Assembly (NCBI RefSeq): GCF_025291715.1
Contig: NZ_JAMBIZ010000017.1
Location: 1-64,000, forward strand
From: Metasolibacillus sp.
Lineage (GTDB): Bacteria; Bacillota; Bacilli; Bacillales_A; Planococcaceae
Reading direction: 5' to 3'
DNA length: 64,000 bases
In this document: positions 62,183 through 64,000 of the stretch, in pieces
How positions within the stretch are numbered: the first letter of the stretch is position 1
Layout: every line of letters begins with the position of its first letter
Program-made: the position numbers and the translations under genes
Notes under the pieces: model-generated
Databases searched by the model: none
What the model was told of the DNA's origin: nothing
The model's input: the letters and a program-made list of their open reading frames with translations, nothing else

Positions 62183-63166
62183 TCAAACTAAAAAAATTTT
62201 ACCCATTTTCCTTTTAGCGGCTTCCACATGCTGTACAGCCTCTTTGACATTAGCTAAATCATATGTGGCAACGGCGGGCATAAAGCTTAATTGCCCCTGT
62301 TCAATTAATGTCATTAATTGATTGAACGTGTTTTGCCAGTGAACGATAGAGATTTTTTTATTCCAATGACGCAAATGGAAGATTGCAGCGTTTGCTTGTG
62401 CTTCCTTTGCAATTTTTGTCCAATCGACTTGTATACCTGATAGCAGACCAATTGTTAAAAATTGACCTTGTGGACGTAAGGAAAAGGCTAGCTCTGTTCC
62501 TGCTGCCCCACCAATTGAATCAATAGCGGCACTTGCCCCTAGTCCGTTCATTAATGTCATTATTTTTTCTCGAACAGCATGCTCCGAGCAAATGACATGA
62601 GCAGCGCCTAGTGCTAATAGCTGCTCCGTATGTATAGCTGCTCGTGTAATGGCAATTAAGCGAAAGCCAAGCACCTTCGATAATTGCGCGAAAACATGTC
62701 CAATCGCAGAGCCACATGCATTGACAACGAGTGTATCTGTTGGCTTTAGCTTTAGCACCTCCGTACAAATGACCCATGCAGTAATTGGATTAATATACAT
62801 TTGCGCAGCTGTAAAGTTATCGATTGTTTGGGGAATTGGGATGGCGAGTGCAGCAGGCGCCTTTACATAGTCCTGCCAAGTGCCCTCACCTCTTAGTGGT
62901 AGTACGCGCTGCCCAATTAAATTTTTATTCACATTTGTCCCAACATCTTCTACAATCCCAACACCTTCATAGCCTGGGATTGTTGGCAAGGGAATACGAT
63001 GAGCATAGGCTCCCTTAATCGGAATTAAATCAGAAGGGTTGATGGGCCTTGCTAGCATGCGTACAAGCACCTCGTCACTTGCGGGTGGTTCAACAGTTGT
63101 TTCTGTTACAGTTAACACACTTGCTGGTTCACCAAACTCATGAAATGCGATATATTTTGCTTTCAT
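62183..63166 (-). CDS. MDR dehydrogenase/quinone reductase-like, copy B
   Basis: 327 residues. The ATG at 63166 has AAGGAG 9 bases upstream; longer frames to 63217 start before or inside it. The GroES-like and Rossmann halves are as in copy A at 50233: RMLARPINPSDLIPIKGAY, GYEGVGIVEDVG, VNACGSAIGHVFAQLSK and IGGAAGTELAFSLRPQGQF. The two proteins have equal length and differ by scattered substitutions. This copy keeps a normal ribosome site. It would reduce a quinone or activated alkene with NADPH. Confidence 0.85.
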   Translation of the reverse strand: MKAKYIAFHEFGEPASVLTVTETTVEPPASDEVLVRMLARPINPSDLIPIKGAYAHRIPLPTIPGYEGVGIVEDVGTNVNKNLIGQRVLPLRGEGTWQDYVKAPAALAIPIPQTIDNFTAAQMYINPITAWVICTEVLKLKPTDTLVVNACGSAIGHVFAQLSKVLGFRLIAITRAAIHTEQLLALGAAHVICSEHAVREKIMTLMNGLGASAAIDSIGGAAGTELAFSLRPQGQFLTIGLLSGIQVDWTKIAKEAQANAAIFHLRHWNKKISIVHWQNTFNQLMTLIEQGQLSFMPAVATYDLANVKEAVQHVEAAKRKMGKIFLV

Positions 63167-63264
63167 TCTTGCCATCTCCTTCTTTTTGGTGAATTTTAAT
63201 GAAAGCCCTATGGACAAGTATATAATTTTTTTACAATGTATACTACGGTATTCTATGGCATTAT

Positions 63265-63295
63265 AAAAACCGCTCCGTCCCTTGAAGCGGTTTCC
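63265..63295 (-). terminator. Terminator of the acetyltransferase gene
   Basis: AAACCGCT / AGCGGTTT with an 11-base loop, then TTTTTATAA on the minus strand. Lies 20 bases after the acetyltransferase stop. Confidence 0.7.
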
Positions 63296-63314
63296 TTTTA
63301 TTCATGAGCTGGCA

Positions 63315-64000
63315 TTATGGTCTTAATATTTTATACGAACTATGAATTTCTATTGTCTGATAAATATAACGTCTAAAAAAACGTTTAAAAAATTTTAATA
63401 CCTTGTTATCTTGATTCCTCACATCAAAATGAGTATAAGGTATGTGAAGTTGGAGTTGATTTTTTATTACCTCCCCCAATAATGGACGTAAAATATAATG
63501 ACTTCTACAATCCTCTTTAATAAAGAGAGATGTAACAACTAAATATTCATTATTGATATTTTTACTTAAGATCCACCCAACGATTTCTCCTTTAAAGTAA
63601 ACCCAAAAGCTTGTTTGTGGGCTCGTTTCACCAAATTGAAAGTCCTCTAAGGGTGATAAATGCTTAGGATACCAATTGGCATTACGTAAGGGTTCTAGCT
63701 CTGTTTCATGAATTTGATTCAAGCTTTTAATAGAGAAACCTTCAGGAAAAGTGCTCGTTTCAATCCATTTTTCTTGACTCATATCCTTCACACTAATAAT
63801 AAAATGCGTCTTATCTAAAGCTGGTGGCATCCACGACTGCTTTCTTAATGTAAATTTCATATTTGGGCTCGTTTCAGGAAAAATATTGGTGTATAAAATT
63901 TTAGCTCCTTTTGCCTTCAGTTCCTTTTCGGCAAACTTCAATAGCTTTTCTTCCATGTTTGTATTTTGCGAGTTCTCTCTAACATTGACCGAATAAATGA
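63315..64000 (-). CDS. GNAT-family acetyltransferase, 5' end outside the window
   Basis: At least 228 codons. The minus-strand frame stays open to the window edge, and the upstream residues (IYRVNVRENSQNTN) run into LLKFAEKELKAKGAKILYTNIFPETSPNMKF, which looks like the end of a first GNAT domain. A second domain follows: GFSIKSLNQIHETELEPLRNANW and FWVYFKGEIVGWILSKNINNEYLVVTSLFIKEDCRS. The ATG at 63956 is therefore probably internal. Two-domain GNATs of this size are common in Bacillus. Substrate unknown. Confidence 0.6.
   Translation of the reverse strand, partial: IYSVNVRENSQNTNMEEKLLKFAEKELKAKGAKILYTNIFPETSPNMKFTLRKQSWMPPALDKTHFIISVKDMSQEKWIETSTFPEGFSIKSLNQIHETELEPLRNANWYPKHLSPLEDFQFGETSPQTSFWVYFKGEIVGWILSKNINNEYLVVTSLFIKEDCRSHYILRPLLGEVIKNQLQLHIPYTHFDVRNQDNKVLKFFKRFFRRYIYQTIEIHSSYKILRP

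Overview
The window is a low-GC Gram-positive chromosome segment, most like Lysinibacillus/Solibacillus-type Bacillales. This rests on the plsY / parE-parC arrangement, strong AGGAGG ribosome sites with TTG and GTG starts, S-box and cobalamin riboswitches acting through intrinsic terminators, and many products whose closest recognisable relatives are Bacillus proteins. The exact species cannot be fixed from sequence alone.

Layout. 1-3.9 kb is the right end of a prophage: tail-fibre C-terminus, XkdW/XkdX-like small proteins, a 570-residue tail protein, holin and amidase. It is followed by tandem repeats that probably mark the attachment junction. 4.1-11.5 kb holds a thioesterase, then an overlapping three-gene unit (1240-residue SF1 helicase with a huge coiled coil, a winged-helix-like unknown protein, a patatin phospholipase), a luciferase-like monooxygenase and an acetyltransferase. 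11.6-23.4 kb is mostly housekeeping: an SH3 protein, an S-box riboswitch driving metA plus a deoxyribosyltransferase-like gene, a HesB-type protein, plsY, topoisomerase IV (parE-parC), two transporters and small conserved genes. 23.6-28.3 kb carries two paralogous symporter/DUF485 pairs with a frameshifted secreted-protein gene between them.

30.2-50.1 kb is a large minus-strand cobalamin locus in two riboswitch-controlled blocks. The upstream block (riboswitch near 50.0 kb) runs cbiH60-cbiJ-cbiC-cbiD-cbiET-cbiL-cbiF-cbiG-cbiA-precorrin-2 dehydrogenase-sumT-nitroreductase and then cobO-cobQ. This is nearly the whole anaerobic route from uroporphyrinogen III to adenosylcobyric acid. The second block (riboswitch near 36.1 kb) runs a class I methyltransferase, a BtuFCD-type importer, a free-standing sulfite-reductase-like half domain and a long CbiX chelatase fused to a ferredoxin-like domain. 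The lower pathway genes (cbiB, cobD, cobU, cobS, cobT) are not here.

50.2-64 kb is an accessory region: two nearly identical dehydrogenase genes 11 kb apart, an IS1380-type element with visible inverted repeats, an arsenic cluster (arsR-acr3-arsC, a Cys-rich flavoprotein with its own ArsR-type operator, and an ArsN1-like acetyltransferase), a structured repeat that truncates a phosphotransferase gene, a sigma/anti-sigma pair joined to a truncated ABC transporter at a deletion junction, a MarR/YczE divergent pair with matching operators, and a partial acetyltransferase at the window edge.

No rRNA, tRNA or CRISPR array was seen.
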